Positions 1-12,375 of a DNA stretch of 64,000 nucleotides are shown piece after piece (positions within the stretch are counted from its first letter, which is position 1; every line of letters starts with the position of its first letter). Position numbers and translations under genes: made by a program. The stretch is taken from positions 49,183,892-49,247,891 of the forward strand of contig NC_087069.1 of NCBI RefSeq assembly GCF_963678635.1. Direction: 5' to 3'. A model generated the notes under the pieces. It saw only the letters and a program-made list of their open reading frames with translations, was not told the origin of the DNA and did not search any database. Origin of the DNA: Symsagittifera roscoffensis. Its lineage: Eukaryota; Xenacoelomorpha; Acoela; Convolutidae.

Positions 1-20
1 GATCATTCGTATAGCTCAAC

Positions 21-34
21 TAATAATTTTTCAG
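21..34 (+). promoter_or_regulatory. 3' splice acceptor just upstream of the first gene
   Basis: A short T-rich tract ends in CAG at position 34, nine bases before the ATG at 44. It marks the start of an exon. The upstream partner (a 5' UTR exon or a trans-spliced leader) is outside the window. Confidence 0.55.
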
Positions 35-43
35 GTGCATGAA

Positions 44-1336
44 ATGGCTGGTCCAGCTCAGTGTAAAATGGAACCAATGGACGTTCAGCCAGTCGAAGCG
101 TTCAAACCCCGAAAGCCCACCGATGCTCTAACTTATCTGGCAAAGCGGCAAAATTTCAATATTCCCAAAGAAAGTTACCAAAAAGAAGGCAGCGATTACT
201 TAGCAACTGTGAAAGTAAACAATATTGTGTACAGTGGGCGAGGCTGGGATACAGAATCTTCTTTTGAAAAAGTTGCGGTGCTTATTTTGTACGGAGAGTT
301 TAATCAAGACGCGACTGATTTGTATAACTATTTTCTGTCCAAAAAGAAAGGCGATTCAAGATTTAATTTGAAAGATTTGGAAGTTCGTGAAGAAATTAAA
401 GTTCTACGTGCAAAATCGTTGGTGAAAACGGCGATGGTTAGTCCGTTCAGACCGGATGACGAATCGAAAAGCCCGACATCTAATCGAGAAAATGTCGTAA
501 ATAGTTCAAGTTCAAGTGCGACTTCAATGGCTCAAAAACGAGAACATTCTGTAGCTCCTGATCGAAATAATTCTGCCAAAAAGCAATGCCTGGAAACGAA
601 ACAACCTTCGCAATGTGAAAGTTCAACGAGCTCTCGCGAAGAGCACATACAGCAAGAAAACGAGAAATTGCGACAGGAAATAGCTCATTATGAGGCCGAA
701 TTGCTAATTGCGAAGAAAGAGAAAGAATTACAAGAAAAGCATTTGGACACATTAGTTAAAGTTGAAAGGTTTATAATTAATCAAAGGATTTGTGTACCTG
801 TTGTTGAAAAATTTGAAAATTTGGACGAGAGAGAAAAAGAATTGAAAGAATTTTTAGAAAAGCAAGGAGTTCAATTTTATCCACGCGACGTAAGTTTTGA
901 TTCGGTTCCAAACGGGTTTGCGAAGTTTTACTCGACTGTTGAAGTTCGTCTACAAAACGAGGAATCGCCGTTGTTGACTTTTGCGGGAAAAGGAGAAAGC
1001 GCGAAGGAAGCACTAGTTCATGCTTTGGTAGTAGTTGCAGATTATGTCAAGAGGTCGAATGCGTTTTCGCAAAAACTTTTGGGACCATCTGAAGATGTTT
1101 TTGGTCGTTTAGTGAAAGTTTTGAAATATAAAAGTATGGATAAAGTACCTTTTAAAGTGAAAACTAACTCGGTGTTCAACTTGCACGAAGCATCATTGTT
1201 TCACGCTGGGCAAAATTTCAAGTCAGTGTATTCGAATAACCCAAAAGAGGCGAAAGTTGATGTTTCTAAGAAAGTTTTACGCTCGATGAATTATATTCTG
1301 TACGGAGATGCGATTAACATTCGACTCGAAATCTGA
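44..1336 (+). CDS. Protein with three dsRBD-like domains and a coiled coil
   Basis: The protein has 430 residues from the first ATG at 44. The open frame also runs back 9 bases to the splice acceptor at 34, but that stretch has only a GTG. Three segments look like diverged double-stranded RNA-binding domains: about residues 27-85 (VKVNNIVYSGRG is the typical beta hairpin), 266-336 (FAGKGESAKEALVHAL matches the G-K-S/K-EA-helix part) and 353-420 (less clear). Residues 135-200 are Ser-rich and likely disordered. Residues 198-245 are Glu/Lys-rich with heptad character, so probably coiled coil. This suggests an RNA-binding or adaptor protein of the RNA-processing or RNAi type, but I do not recognise an orthologue. 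A TGA stop is followed by AATAAA at 1414-1419. Domain assignment is by eye; the third domain is weakest. Confidence 0.6.
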   Translation: MAGPAQCKMEPMDVQPVEAFKPRKPTDALTYLAKRQNFNIPKESYQKEGSDYLATVKVNNIVYSGRGWDTESSFEKVAVLILYGEFNQDATDLYNYFLSKKKGDSRFNLKDLEVREEIKVLRAKSLVKTAMVSPFRPDDESKSPTSNRENVVNSSSSSATSMAQKREHSVAPDRNNSAKKQCLETKQPSQCESSTSSREEHIQQENEKLRQEIAHYEAELLIAKKEKELQEKHLDTLVKVERFIINQRICVPVVEKFENLDEREKELKEFLEKQGVQFYPRDVSFDSVPNGFAKFYSTVEVRLQNEESPLLTFAGKGESAKEALVHALVVVADYVKRSNAFSQKLLGPSEDVFGRLVKVLKYKSMDKVPFKVKTNSVFNLHEASLFHAGQNFKSVYSNNPKEAKVDVSKKVLRSMNYILYGDAINIRLEI

Positions 1337-2061
1337 TTATTATTTTCAAAATGATTGGTTCAAACTTAAACAGGAAATTAAAGGCTAAATTATTGATACA
1401 AGCTGCGAGAAGCAATAAAACTCAAATGATAAAATATTTTGTTGAATTCCACTATTCGAGAACGTGCAATTTATTATAAACGAAGAAGTGTGGAAAATTT
1501 GTGTTATGTGATATTTTTGCAATTATCATTTGAAAAAGAAATTATTCTGTTCTCAACTTTTTTTAGGAATGGAAAAGAATTATTACGTCATTTTGACTGT
1601 TGAGTTTTTTTTGTAAAATAGTGGTGGATATTTTTTTTATTAAAGAGGTATTGTGGTTTACTTGATTAAATTGCTTCTTTTTTCCTGTCTTTTTATCATG
1701 ATAAACTTAAATGGAGATAGCATACGTAACTTAGAGAGAAAATTTCAGTAACAACAGTAACTTGTTGGAAACGAGTTATTGATTATGTTGAGTGAACTAA
1801 CAACTGATTAACAGAAGTACAAATGGGGGAAACAATTTTATGAATCCAAAAAATTTGAGAGTTCAAAAACACTCATCATATAAATTCTCGAAGTGTTCGG
1901 TTTCTTGTAGAGCGGTCAAACTCTGTGCGAGCGCTCCTTCAAAGGTTTCTTCATCAAAGTTACCTTAATTTGCAAACCGAAAATTCTGCACCTGCGTCAA
2001 AAGATCGAGGAATGTCGTTGTAACTCAGTCTCGTTGTATGCTCTAGCACCTGAAGTGAGCT
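1337..2061 (+). other. 3' UTR and intergenic spacer
   Basis: A putative polyadenylation signal AATAAA lies at 1414-1419, about 80 bases after the stop. The remainder is AT-rich spacer leading to the dpy30 gene. I see no coding exon or repeat in it. Confidence 0.4.
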
Positions 2062-2076
2062 TTAATTTTTTTTCAG
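2062..2076 (+). promoter_or_regulatory. 3' splice acceptor upstream of dpy30
   Basis: A polypyrimidine run ending in TTTTTTTTCAG stops at 2076, 25 bases before the dpy30 ATG at 2102. This is the same arrangement as upstream of the first gene and of the MRH gene, so either a 5' UTR intron or spliced-leader trans-splicing is likely. Confidence 0.55.
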
Positions 2077-2101
2077 ACCGGTGTTTTGACCGAAATCTAG
2101 A

Positions 2102-2806
2102 ATGACGACACAAGAAACAGCAGCTGCCAATCAAGGAGGTCCCCCACCTGCCAATTCAGAAGTGAAAGAGATGACTGACAAATTGGACCCCCCACCTCTG
2201 GACGAGAGTAAAAAGGGGCCAGTGGACAACCTACCAGCCAGACAGTATCTGGAACAAACAGTAGTGCCAATTGTGCTACAGGTAATTTGGACCCTATAGT
2301 TCTGAGTTATTCCGAATATCCTATAATCTATTTTTGTTATACCATTTTTTGACTAATAATCGTTTTCCATTTATAAATTAATGATAACTGTTTACTTAAG
2401 CAATTTCATAATTTTTTGACAGTTAATAAGAGTCAATGAAAGTAGTCTCTTACATAGGCCGTGAAGATTTTAGTATGTAAAGTGATCATTTGGTGGCTCT
2501 TTTCACGATCTGTAGCAGTGGATTTTTTCGCTAGCTAAATCCGCTGCTGTATTGATGTTAATTACGAAATTTGTTCGAGTTAAGTGATGATTGAAAAGAT
2601 TGAAAGCTCAATAACTTTGCCGAATTTTTTTTGAGTAATGAAGTTTTCTGACCGTGTTTCCTTTGTTGCATTTTCTGAACGTTTTTAACCTATTTATTTT
2701 TTTGCTGTTTAAGGGGATGAATACAGTAGCGAAAGAGAGACCTCCCAATCCAATCGAGTACATGGCGGCTTTTTTGATGAAGAACAAACACCTTTATGAG
2801 AAGTGA
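2102..2806 (+). CDS. dpy30: DPY30 histone methyltransferase complex subunit (two exons)
   Basis: Exon 1 is 2102-2281 and exon 2 is 2714-2806, joined in phase 0 across a GT-AG intron (2282-2713), giving 90 residues and a TGA stop. The C-terminal half is the conserved DPY30 dimerisation motif: ARQYLEQTVVPIVLQ at the end of exon 1 continues into KERPPNPIEYMAAFLMKNK in exon 2. In the known family this helical dimer binds the DPY30-binding motif of ASH2L in SET1/MLL H3K4 methyltransferase complexes, and similar motifs in other complexes. The length is close to the usual ~99 residues. The N-terminus is the usual low-complexity, poorly conserved tail. AATAAA candidates lie near 3474 and 3598. Confidence 0.95.
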
Positions 2807-3649
2807 AATTTGGTTGGCTGGTTAGATTAACACAGAACGGAAGTACTTGCAATTTGACCTCTGTTGAACTTAACTTTATCTTTTTATCTCTCTTTGTTAA
2901 ACAACGGGAGAATTGCTCTTGTCAACGATGGATCGAATACCCCAAAATAATACTAGCCAATCAGAATTCAGTATTCGAAAATCTGAAAATGAATTGGAAT
3001 TAAATCAGTTTTGGTCAGCTTAAAGCACGTTGAATGGTTGAAATGTTTCGATCCTTCTGTAACGAGAATAATCCCCTAACAAGGACTGTTAATTGTTGAT
3101 GTTCTATCTATTTCTAAAAATAAGTTTGGCTAACGTTGAGCACCATAGTAATAGTATCGTAATCGGGTGAAAATCAAAAATACTATACTCATTTTAAAAT
3201 TTAGGTGTTTTTCAGAGATTACTTTGAAGCACTTGATGAAAACTGGGAGTGTGATGCTTAAACGTTAGAAACACGTTTAAAACCTATTTTTTGACGAGAA
3301 AAAGTTCATCAATTATGGATGTTCTATTTCAAAATACACGTTGAACTCTTCGAAAGTGAGCATATAATTTTCAAAAAAGTTTCCACGAATAAATATGATT
3401 TTTTTTTGTGAAAAAAAAGAAAACTTGAATACGTGAATGAATGATTCTCATGAAAATTGTTAAGTTTACAGTAAATAAAATATCCTAGCCGAGCTTTTTT
3501 AAAATTCTCAGTGCTATGATTTTCTTATTCTAATGTAGTGTGTTGTTGTCATTTACATTGTAAATTTGTAAAAACTAGCTCTCAATTCCCATTTTGCAAA
3601 TAAAATACTAAAAAGACTTCTGTGAGTTTTATTTTAATAATGACGTAAT
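2807..3649. other. dpy30 3' UTR and spacer
   Basis: AT-rich sequence with candidate polyadenylation signals near 3474 and 3598. No splice-bounded coding segment is visible; the 66-codon frame at 2803 is simply the untranslated continuation. Confidence 0.35.
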
Positions 3650-3657
3650 GATAAGCG

Positions 3658-3957
3658 GGATTTTGTTAACTATTCCCCCACCCCCTATTTCGATTTTCAG
3701 AAATTCAACTTTGGCTGCCAAATTTTCAATAAGCTTAAAACAATTTCAGAAAATATACTGAATTAAAAATTTTTGTGAAGGTTTTATATAAATAGTGAGT
3801 AATACAAATACGAACGCGCAAAAATGAAAACCCAATTAATGTTACACATTTTTGAAATGCATATTTTATACAGAAATTGTTGTCAAAAATAGTACATGCA
3901 TAGGGGGGGGGGGATAGTTAACAAGGTCCAAAAAGGGGGGGATAGTTAACAAGATCC
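3658..3957 (+). mobile_element. MITE with GGATYTTGTTAACTAT-type inverted termini
   Basis: The left end (3658, GGATTTTGTTAACTATTCCC) and the right end (GGGATAGTTAACAAGATCC ending 3957) are inverted repeats. The flanks are GATAAGCG (3650-3657) and AATAAGCG (3958-3965), a 7 of 8 target duplication. The interior has no ORF. A related interior (tacaaatacg...cacatttttgaaatgcat) recurs near 39845-40165. An 8 bp duplication fits hAT- or P-type transposases, but the family is not proven. Confidence 0.65.
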
Positions 3958-3965
3958 AATAAGCG

Positions 3966-4564
3966 TATCAAAACTAGCAATTAAATTATGTTGTTATAGA
4001 AAAATTATCTTTTTTTCTTTATAGTTTTCCCTCGAAATATTGTTTTAATTTCTTAAAAAATGCCCCTTAGAAATACATATGCGCCTTTAAAAATGGAATC
4101 CAAAAGACTAGAAAAGGTGACTGATAAACAACATATAGAACAAACATTTTTGTCGCAAAACTCCTTAAATGCGAACGCTCAAATGCACCAACGCTCAAAT
4201 GCATACCTTGGTACAGCGAATCTTGCAGCGGTAATCAAAAAAATGAATGTATTGCTAAATAACCTCACCTATAAGGGAAGTTATGAATGAATATCCGATT
4301 GGTAACAAAAGAACTCATTGACAAGATGAGCGAAAATTTGATACACGGCACAAAAATACTATGTACGTTATTAGGTTTTTTTTTTCGTTTTGTTTCTGGT
4401 GAGCTAATTGATTTTGGTTGATTTTTCCTAAAATTCAGAATTAGGCATTTAAAATTGACTTTTTTTGTTGTTTCTGAATTCGTTTGATTTCACAATCAGA
4501 TTCTTCTTACGCTGGTCAAACGCTCATTTTTCTAATATTGTCAAATTCAACTTGCTGGTCAACT
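3966..4564. other. Spacer before the satellite
   Basis: AT-rich sequence with no convincing gene. The small frame at 4060-4290 has no recognisable domain and contains a short direct repeat (cgctcaaatgca). Confidence 0.3.
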
Positions 4565-7500
4565 GCAGCGTAAATTCGGATTCTTGGTGCAAATGATGAG
4601 CCAAAAAAGCTGAAAACTGGCGTACTACTTGTTAAGCGTTATGACGCGATTATTATTTAAATTTAAACTTCCTGCTTGTCAGCGGAAAAGAAAAACAAAA
4701 TGTCCTATAATCAGGTTCTGTTTTTTCGTTTTTTTTGAAGTTGTGGAAAATTTCTGCCAAAAGTTTTCTTTGGCATCAGATGTTTGTTTCCTCTAAGAAG
4801 ACCGTCTTACCGTATCTTCTGAACAGAGTAGTGTAACTTGGGAGCAGTGTAAATTAGGATTCTTGAGGCAAATGGTGAGACAAAAAAACGCTGAAAGCTG
4901 GCGTACTACTTGTTGAGCGTTAAGACGCGATTATTATTTAAATTTAAACTTCCTGCTTTTCAGCGGAAAATAAAAACGAAATAACCTATAATAAGGTTCT
5001 GTTTTTTCGTTTTTTTTTTGAAGTTGTGGAAAATTTCTGCCAAAAGTTTTCTTTGGCATCAGATGTTTGTTTCCTCTAAGAAGACCGTCTTACCGTATCT
5101 TCTGAAAAGAATAGTGCAAATTGGGAGCAGTGTAAATTAGGATTCTTGAGGCAAATGGTGAGACAAAAAAACGCTGAAAACTGGCGTACTACTTGTTGAG
5201 CGTTAAGACGCGATTATTAATTAAATTTGAATTTCCCGCTTTTCAGTGAAAACGAGAAACGAAATGTCCTATAATAAGGTTCCGTTTTTTCTTTATTTTT
5301 CGAAGTTGTGGAAATTTTTTGCCAAAAGTTTTTTTTTGGCATCAGATGTTTGTTTCCTCTAAGAAGACAGTCTTACCGTATCTTCTGAACAGTGTAGTGT
5401 AAAATGGGAACAGTGTAAATTGGGATTCTTGAGGCAAATGATGAGCCAAAAAAAGCTGAAAACTGGCGTACTACTTGTTGAGCATTAAGACGCGTTTATT
5501 ATTCAAATTTAAACTTCCTGCTTTTCAGCGGAAAAGAAAAACAAATTGTCCTATAATCAGGTTCTGTTTTCTCGTTTTTTTTTTTTGAAACTGTGGAAAA
5601 TTTCTGCCAAAAGTTTTCTTTGGCATCAGATGTTTGTTTCCTCTAAGAAGACCGTCTTACCGTATCTTCTGAAAAGAGTAGTGTAAATTGGGAGCAGTGT
5701 AAATTAGGATTCTTGAGGCAAATGGTGAGACAAAAAAAACGCTGAAAACTGGCGTACTACTTGTTGAGCGTTAAGACGCGATTATTAATCAAATTTGAAT
5801 TTCCCGCTTTTTAGTGAAAACGAGAAACGAAATGTCCTATAATAAGGTTCCGTTTTTTGTTTACTTTTTGAAGTTGTGGAAATTTTCTGCCAAAAGTATT
5901 CTTTGGCACCAGATGTTTTTTCCTCTAAGAAGACAGTCTTACCGTATCTTCTGAACAGTGTAGTGTAAAATGGGAACAGTGTAAATTGGGATTCTTGAGG
6001 CAAATGATGAGCCAAAAAAAGCTGAAAACTGGCGTACTACTTGTTGAGCGTTAAGACGCGATTATTATTTAAATTTAAACTTCCTGCTTTTCAGCGGAAA
6101 AGAAAAACGAAATGTCCTATAATCAGGTTCTGTTTTTTCGTTTTTTTTTGAAGTTGTTGAAAATTTCTGCCAAAAGTTTTCTTTGGCATCAGATGTTTGT
6201 TTCCTCTAAGCAGACCGTCTTACCGTATCTTCTGAAAAGAGTAGTGTAAATTGGGAGCAGTGTAAATTAGGATTCTTGAGGCAAATGGTGAGACAAAAAA
6301 ACGCTGAAAACTGGCGTACTACTTGTTGAGCGTTAAGACGCGATTATTAATTAAATTTGAATTTCCCGCTTTTCAGTGAAAACGAGAAACGAAATGTCTT
6401 ATAATAAGGTTCCGTTTTTTCTTTATTTTTCGAAGTTGTGGAAATTTTTTGCCAAAAGTTTTTTTTGGCATCAGATGTTTGTTTCCTCTAAGAAGACAGT
6501 CTTACCGTATCTTCTGAACAGTGTAGTGTAAAATGGGAACAGTGTAAATTGGGATTCTTGAGGCAAATGATGAGCCAAAAAAAGCTGAAAACTGGCGTAC
6601 TACTTGTTGAGCATTAAGACGCGTTTATTATTCAAATTTAAACTTCCTGCTTTTCAGCGGAAAATAAAAACGAAATAACCTATAATAAGGTTCTGTTTTT
6701 TCGTTTTTTTTTTGAAGTTGTGGAAAATTTCTGCCAAAAGTTTTCTTTGGCATCAGATGTTTGTTTCCTCTAAGAAGACCGTCTTACCGTATCTTCTGAA
6801 AAGAATAGTGCAAATTGGGAGCAGTGTAAATTAGGATTCTTGAGGCAAATGGTGAGACAAAAAAACGCTGAAAACTGGCGTACTACTTGTTGAGCGTTAA
6901 GACGCGATTATTAATTAAATTTGAATTTCCCGCTTTTCAGTGAAAACGAGAAACGAAATGTCCTATAATAAGGTTCCGTTTTTTCTTTATTTTTCGAAGT
7001 TGTGGAAATTTTTTGCCAAAAGTTTTTTTTTGGCATCAGATGTTTGTTTCCTCTAAGAAGACAGTCTTACCGTATCTTCTGAACAGTGTAGTGTAAAATG
7101 GGAACAGTGTAAATTGGGATTCTTGAGGCAAATGATGAGCCAAAAAAAGCTGAAAACTGGCGTACTACTTGTTGAGCATTAAGACGCGTTTATTATTCAA
7201 ATTTAAACTTCCTGCTTTTCAGCGGAAAAGAAAAACAAATTGTCCTATAATCAGGTTCTGTTTTCTCGTTTTTTTTTTTTGAAACTGTGGAAAATTTCTG
7301 CCAAAAGTTTTCTTTGGCATCAGATGTTTGTTTCCTCTAAGAAGACCGTCTTACCGTATCTTCTGAAAAGAGTAGTGTAAATTGGGAGCAGTGTAAATTA
7401 GGATTCTTGAGGCAAATGGTGAGACAAAAAAAACGCTGAAAACTGGCGTACTACTTGTTGAGCGTTAAGACGCGATTATTAATCAAATTTGAATTTCCCG

Positions 7501-10500
7501 CTTTTTAGTGAAAACGAGAAACGAAATGTCCTATAATAAGGTTCCGTTTTTTGTTTACTTTTTGAAGTTGTGGAAATTTTCTGCCAAAAGTATTCTTTGG
7601 CACCAGATGTTTTTTCCTCTAAGAAGACAGTCTTACCGTATCTTCTGAACAGTGTAGTGTAAAATGGGAACAGTGTAAATTGGGATTCTTGAGGCAAATG
7701 ATGAGCCAAAAAAAGCTGAAAACTGGCGTACTACTTGTTGAGCGTTAAGACGCGATTATTATTTAAATTTAAACTTCCTGCTTTTCAGCGGAAAAGAAAA
7801 ACGAAATGTCCTATAATCAGGTTCTGTTTTTTCGTTTTTTTTTTGAAGTTGTTGAAAATTTCTGCCAAAAGTTTTCTTTGGCATCAGATGTTTGTTTCCT
7901 CTAAGCAGACCGTCTTACCGTATCTTCTGAAAAGAGTAGTGTAAATTGGGAGCAGTGTAAATTAGGATTCTTGAGGCAAATGGTGAGACAAAAAAACGCT
8001 GAAAACTGGCGTACTACTTGTTGAGCGTTAAGACGCGATTATTAATTAAATTTGAATTTCCCGCTTTTCAGTGAAAACGAGAAACGAAATGTCTTATAAT
8101 AAGGTTCCGTTTTTTCTTTATTTTTCGAAGTTGTGGAAATTTTTTGCCAAAAGTTTTTTTTGGCATCAGATGTTTGTTTCCTCTAAGAAGACAGTCTTAC
8201 CGTATCTTCTGAACAGTGTAGTGTAAAATGGGAACAGTGTAAATTGGGATTCTTGAGGCAAATGATGAGCCAAAAAAAGCTGAAAACTGGCGTACTACTT
8301 ATTGAGCATTAAGACGCGTTTATTATTCAAATTTAAACTTCCTGCTATTCAGCGGAAAAGAAAAACAAAATGTCCTATAATCAGGTTCTGTTTTTTCGTT
8401 TTTTTTTTGAAGTTGTGGAAAATTTCTGCCAAAAGTTTTCTTTGGCATCAGATGTTTGTTTCCTCTAAGAAGACCGTCTTACCGTATCTTCTGAAAAGAG
8501 TAGTGTAAATTGGGAGCAGTGTAAATTGGGAGCAGTGTAAATTAGGATTCTTGAGGCAAATGGTGAGACAAAAAAAGCTGAAAACTGGCGTACTACTTGT
8601 TGAGCGTTAAGACGCGATTATTATTTAAATTTAAACTTCCTGCTTTTCAGCGGAAAAGAAAAACGAAATGTCCTATAATCAGGTTCTGTTTTTTCGTTTT
8701 TTTTTGAAGTTGTGGAAATTTTCTGCCAAAAGTATTCTTTGGCACCAGATGTTTTTTCCTCTAAGAAGACAGTCTTACCGTATCTTCTGAACAGTGTAGT
8801 GTAAAATGGGAACAGTGTAAATTGGGATTCTTGAGGCAAATGATGAGCCAAAAAAAGCTGAAAACTGGCGTACTACTTGTTGAGCGTTAAGACCCGATTA
8901 TTATTTAAAATTAAACTTCCTGCTTTTCAGCGGAAAAGAAAAACGAAATGTCCTATAATCAGGTTCTGTTTTTTCGTTTTTTTTTGAAGTTGTGGAAATT
9001 TTCTGCCAAAAGTATTCTTTGGCACCAGATGTTTTTTCCTCTAAGAAGACAGTCTTACCGTATCTTCTGAACAGTGTAGTGTAAAATGGGAACAGTGTAA
9101 ATTGGGATTCTTGAGGCAAATGATGAGCCAAAAAAAGCTGAAAACTGGCGTACTACTTGTTGAGCGTTAAGACGCGATTATTATTTAAATTTAAACTTCC
9201 TGCTTTTCAGCGGAAAAGAAAAACGAAATGTCCTATAATCAGGTTCTGTTTTTTCGTTTTTTTTTTGAAGTTGTGGAAAATTTCTGCCAAAAGTTTTCTT
9301 TGGCATCAGATGTTTGTTTCCTCTAAGCAGACCGTCTTACCGTATCTTCTGAAAAGAGTAGTGTAAATTGGGAGCAGTGTAAATTAGGATTCTTGAGGCA
9401 AATGGTGAGACAAAAAAACGCTGAAAACTGGCGTACTACTTGTTGAGCGTTAAGACGCGATTATTAATTAAATTTGAATTTCCCGCTTTTCAGTGAAAAC
9501 GAGAAACGAAATGTCTTATAATAAGGTTCCGTTTTTTCTTTATTTTTCGAAGTTGTGGAAATTTTTTGCCAAAAGTTTTTTTTGGCATCAGATGTTTGTT
9601 TCCTCTAAGAAGACAGTCTTACCGTATCTTCTGAACAGTCTAGTGTAAAATGGGAACAGTGTAAATTGGGATTCTTGAGGCAAATGATGAGCCAAAAAAA
9701 GCTGAAAACTGGCGTACTACTTGTTGAGCATTAAGACGCGTTTATTATTCAAATTTAAACTTCCTGCTATTCAGCGGAAAAGAAAAACAAAATGTCCTAT
9801 AATCAGGTTCTGTTTTTTCGTTTTTTTTTTTGAAGTTGTGGAAAATTTCTGCCAAAAGTTTTCTTTGGCATCAGATGTTTGTTTCCTCTAAGAAGACCGT
9901 CTTACCGTATCTTCTGAAAAGAGTAGTGTAAATTGGGAGCAGTGTAAATTAGGATTCTTGAGGCAAATGGTGAGACAAAAAAAAACGCTGAAAACTGGCG
10001 TACTACTTGTTGAGCGTTAAGACGCGATTATTAATTAAATTTGAATTTCCCGCTTTTCAGTGAAAACGAGAAACGAAATGTCCTATAATAAGGTTCCGTT
10101 TTTTCTTTATTTTTTGAAGTTGTGGAAATTTTTTGCCAAAGTTTTTTTTGGCATCAGATGTTTGTTTCCTCTAAGAAGACCGTCTTACCGTATCTTCTGA
10201 ACAGAGTAGTGTTAATTGGGAGCAGTGTAAATTAGGATTCTTGAGGCAAATTATGAGTCAAAAAAGCTGAAAACTGGCGTACTACTTGTTGATCGTTATG
10301 ACGCGATTATTATTTAAATTTAGACTTCCTGCTTTTCAGCGAAAAAGAAAAACCAAATGTCCTATAATAAGGTTCTGTTCTTCTTTTTTTTGTTGAAATT
10401 GTGGAAATTTTCTGCCACAAGTTTTTTTTGGCATCAGATGTTCTTTTCCTCTAAGAAGACCGTCTTACCTTATCTTCTGAACAGTGTAGTTTAAATTGGG

Positions 10501-11050
10501 AGTAGTGTTAATTGGGATTCTTGAGGCAAATGATGAGCCAAAAAACGCTGAAAACTGGCGTACTACTGGTTAAGCGTTATGACGTGATTATTATTTAAAT
10601 ATAGACTTCCTGCTTCTCAGCGAAAAAGAAAAACGAATTGTCCTACAATAAGGTTCTGTTTTTTCCTCATTTTTTTTGAAGTTGTGCTAAATTTCTGCCA
10701 CAAGTTTTCTTCGGCATGTGATTTTTTTTCCTCTAAGAAGACCGTCTTACCGTATCTTCTGAACAGTGTAGTTTAAATTGGAAGTAGTGTTAAGTGGGAT
10801 TCTTGAGGCAAATGATGAGCCAAAAAAAGCTGAAAACTGATGTACTGCTTGTTGAGCGTTATGACGCGATTATGATTTAAAACTAGATTTCCCTGCTTAT
10901 CAGTGAAAAAAAAACCGAAACGTCCTTCTATAATAATGTTCTGTTTTTTGTGTATATTTTTTCTTGTTGTGCAAATTTTCTGCCACAAGTTTTCTTTGGC
11001 AGCAGATTTTTTTACTCTAAGAAAACACCGTATTACCGTATCTTCTGTTT
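4565..11050. repeat. Satellite array, about 280 bp monomers, about 23 copies
   Basis: The marker CTGGCGTACTACTTGTTGAG recurs roughly every 280 bases (about 4900, 5183, 5464, 5749, 6031, 6313 and on to about 10556, with a decayed copy near 10838). Monomers fall into two broad types, one with ATTATTTAAATTTAAACTTCC and one with ATTAATTAAATTTGAATTTCC after the marker. Edge copies, especially after 10200, are more diverged than central ones, as expected when unequal exchange homogenises the middle. All open frames here are repeat by-products: identical 76-codon frames recur with the period. Confidence 0.95.
4960..8345. repeat. Higher-order duplication of about 1.69 kb inside the satellite
   Basis: The block of six monomers starting near 4960 is repeated almost exactly from near 6655. 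For example, the distinctive monomer with GCGGAAAATAAAAACG occurs at both starts, and two 76-codon frames at 5785-6015 and 7479-7709 translate identically, 1694 bases apart. This is a higher-order repeat of two units, so one recent segmental duplication acted on an older array. Confidence 0.85.
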
Positions 11051-12375
11051 GTTTCTGGCTTTCGATATAAGGTACAAGTTTCAAAAATTATGGATAATAT
11101 TACATTTTTTTCAAGTGTTTTTTTTCGTGGTGCGTTGAAAATATCAACAAAAACCCAGAACTTAATATGCTCAATAGTCACAGCTTATAAGGTAATTTTA
11201 ACGAGGCTTTTTCTCCACCGTTTTTTTCCAACCGCTTTTTTTTGACACTGGGAGTACTGTTTTGTTAGAATTTGTTACGTTTGAAATAACGACTGAAAAG
11301 GAAATAATATGCTTCATCAAACCCTTCTCGATGATTATTTGTGGTACCTATATTGCCTGGAAACAAAAAAAACTAAAAAACACCCGAAGGCAGAGTTCCT
11401 CCCTTTTTTCAATGGTCGGAACTAAAATGTCCCAGTTATTCTTGGCAATGCATTTTTTTGAGATTTCTATTGAGCTTTTTTTGTTTTCCTAATCAATTTC
11501 AGATAAATGGAAAATACCAATGAAATTATTCTAAGAAAATGGTGTGAAAAACAGGGCAGTGTATGTCTGTTGTAAAAACGAAGATATATGAAGCTATGGG
11601 TGAATAATAAACTGAAATCTGGTTAAGGATAATAGTTAACTTTAATACAAAAAAAAATTGACAGTACGAGCAAAAATTGAAAGGACATCGCAAGTACTAA
11701 AAGGCAAGCAAGGATCTAGGGTTAACTATAGGACTTTTGACCAAAACATTTAGTTTATTTTCGGCATGCGTTTTTTTCCCTGAAGTTATTAAACCTTGGG
11801 CCTTTCAACAAATTTTGAAGTGTCAGCTAAAATTGGATGTACAATACATTTTAGCCCTTTTACTACTTTTTTATTAATAAATTGGTACTCTGTATGCAGT
11901 GAAAAGTAGAATCATTGAAGAGAAGGGAAAAGAAGCGGCGTCCGAAACCCGCTTTTTTCAAAAACTCGCCACTGCTTATATATCTCAGTACAATAAATAT
12001 GCTTGTCATTCTTTTTTTATAGTGTCTGTTGAAAAATAGCCTGGCATACATTTAAAGAGGCATACATTCATACACTTTTATGACCTATTCGTTTTATAGG
12101 TCATAAAAGTTTGTTTTTGTGCTTCCAACTTACAACTAGTGTCCCAACTTCCAATTGAAACACTACGGAGGAAGGAAGTGTTCGGAAGGAAAGGCTGATA
12201 TCGAATGATTAGTGTGTAGAACATAATGATGAGAGCTAGAAAAATTTTAGAAATTAGCAATTTTCGTTCTGATTACATAAAACAAAAATATGACTTCCAT
12301 TCTTCCAAAAATTAATATTCAAAATATTCAAAATATTCAAAATAAATTTCAAAAAATTTTAAAAAATTCAACAGG
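11051..12375. other. Unannotated AT-rich spacer
   Basis: No splice-bounded exon or domain was found on either strand. The frame at 11262-11492 has no family resemblance. The region contains the short perfect hairpin at 12074-12110. Confidence 0.3.
12074..12110. repeat. Perfect 15 bp hairpin with 7-base loop
   Basis: ACTTTTATGACCTAT (12074-12088) is followed by TCGTTTT and the exact reverse complement (12096-12110). Its function is unknown. It could be the relic of a foldback element or a small structured RNA. Confidence 0.7.

Noticed and set aside
5785..9366. Repeated 68-76 codon ORFs on both strands of the satellite
   Set aside because: They recur with the 280 bp period and the 1694 bp duplication; they are by-products of a repeat without start or splice context.
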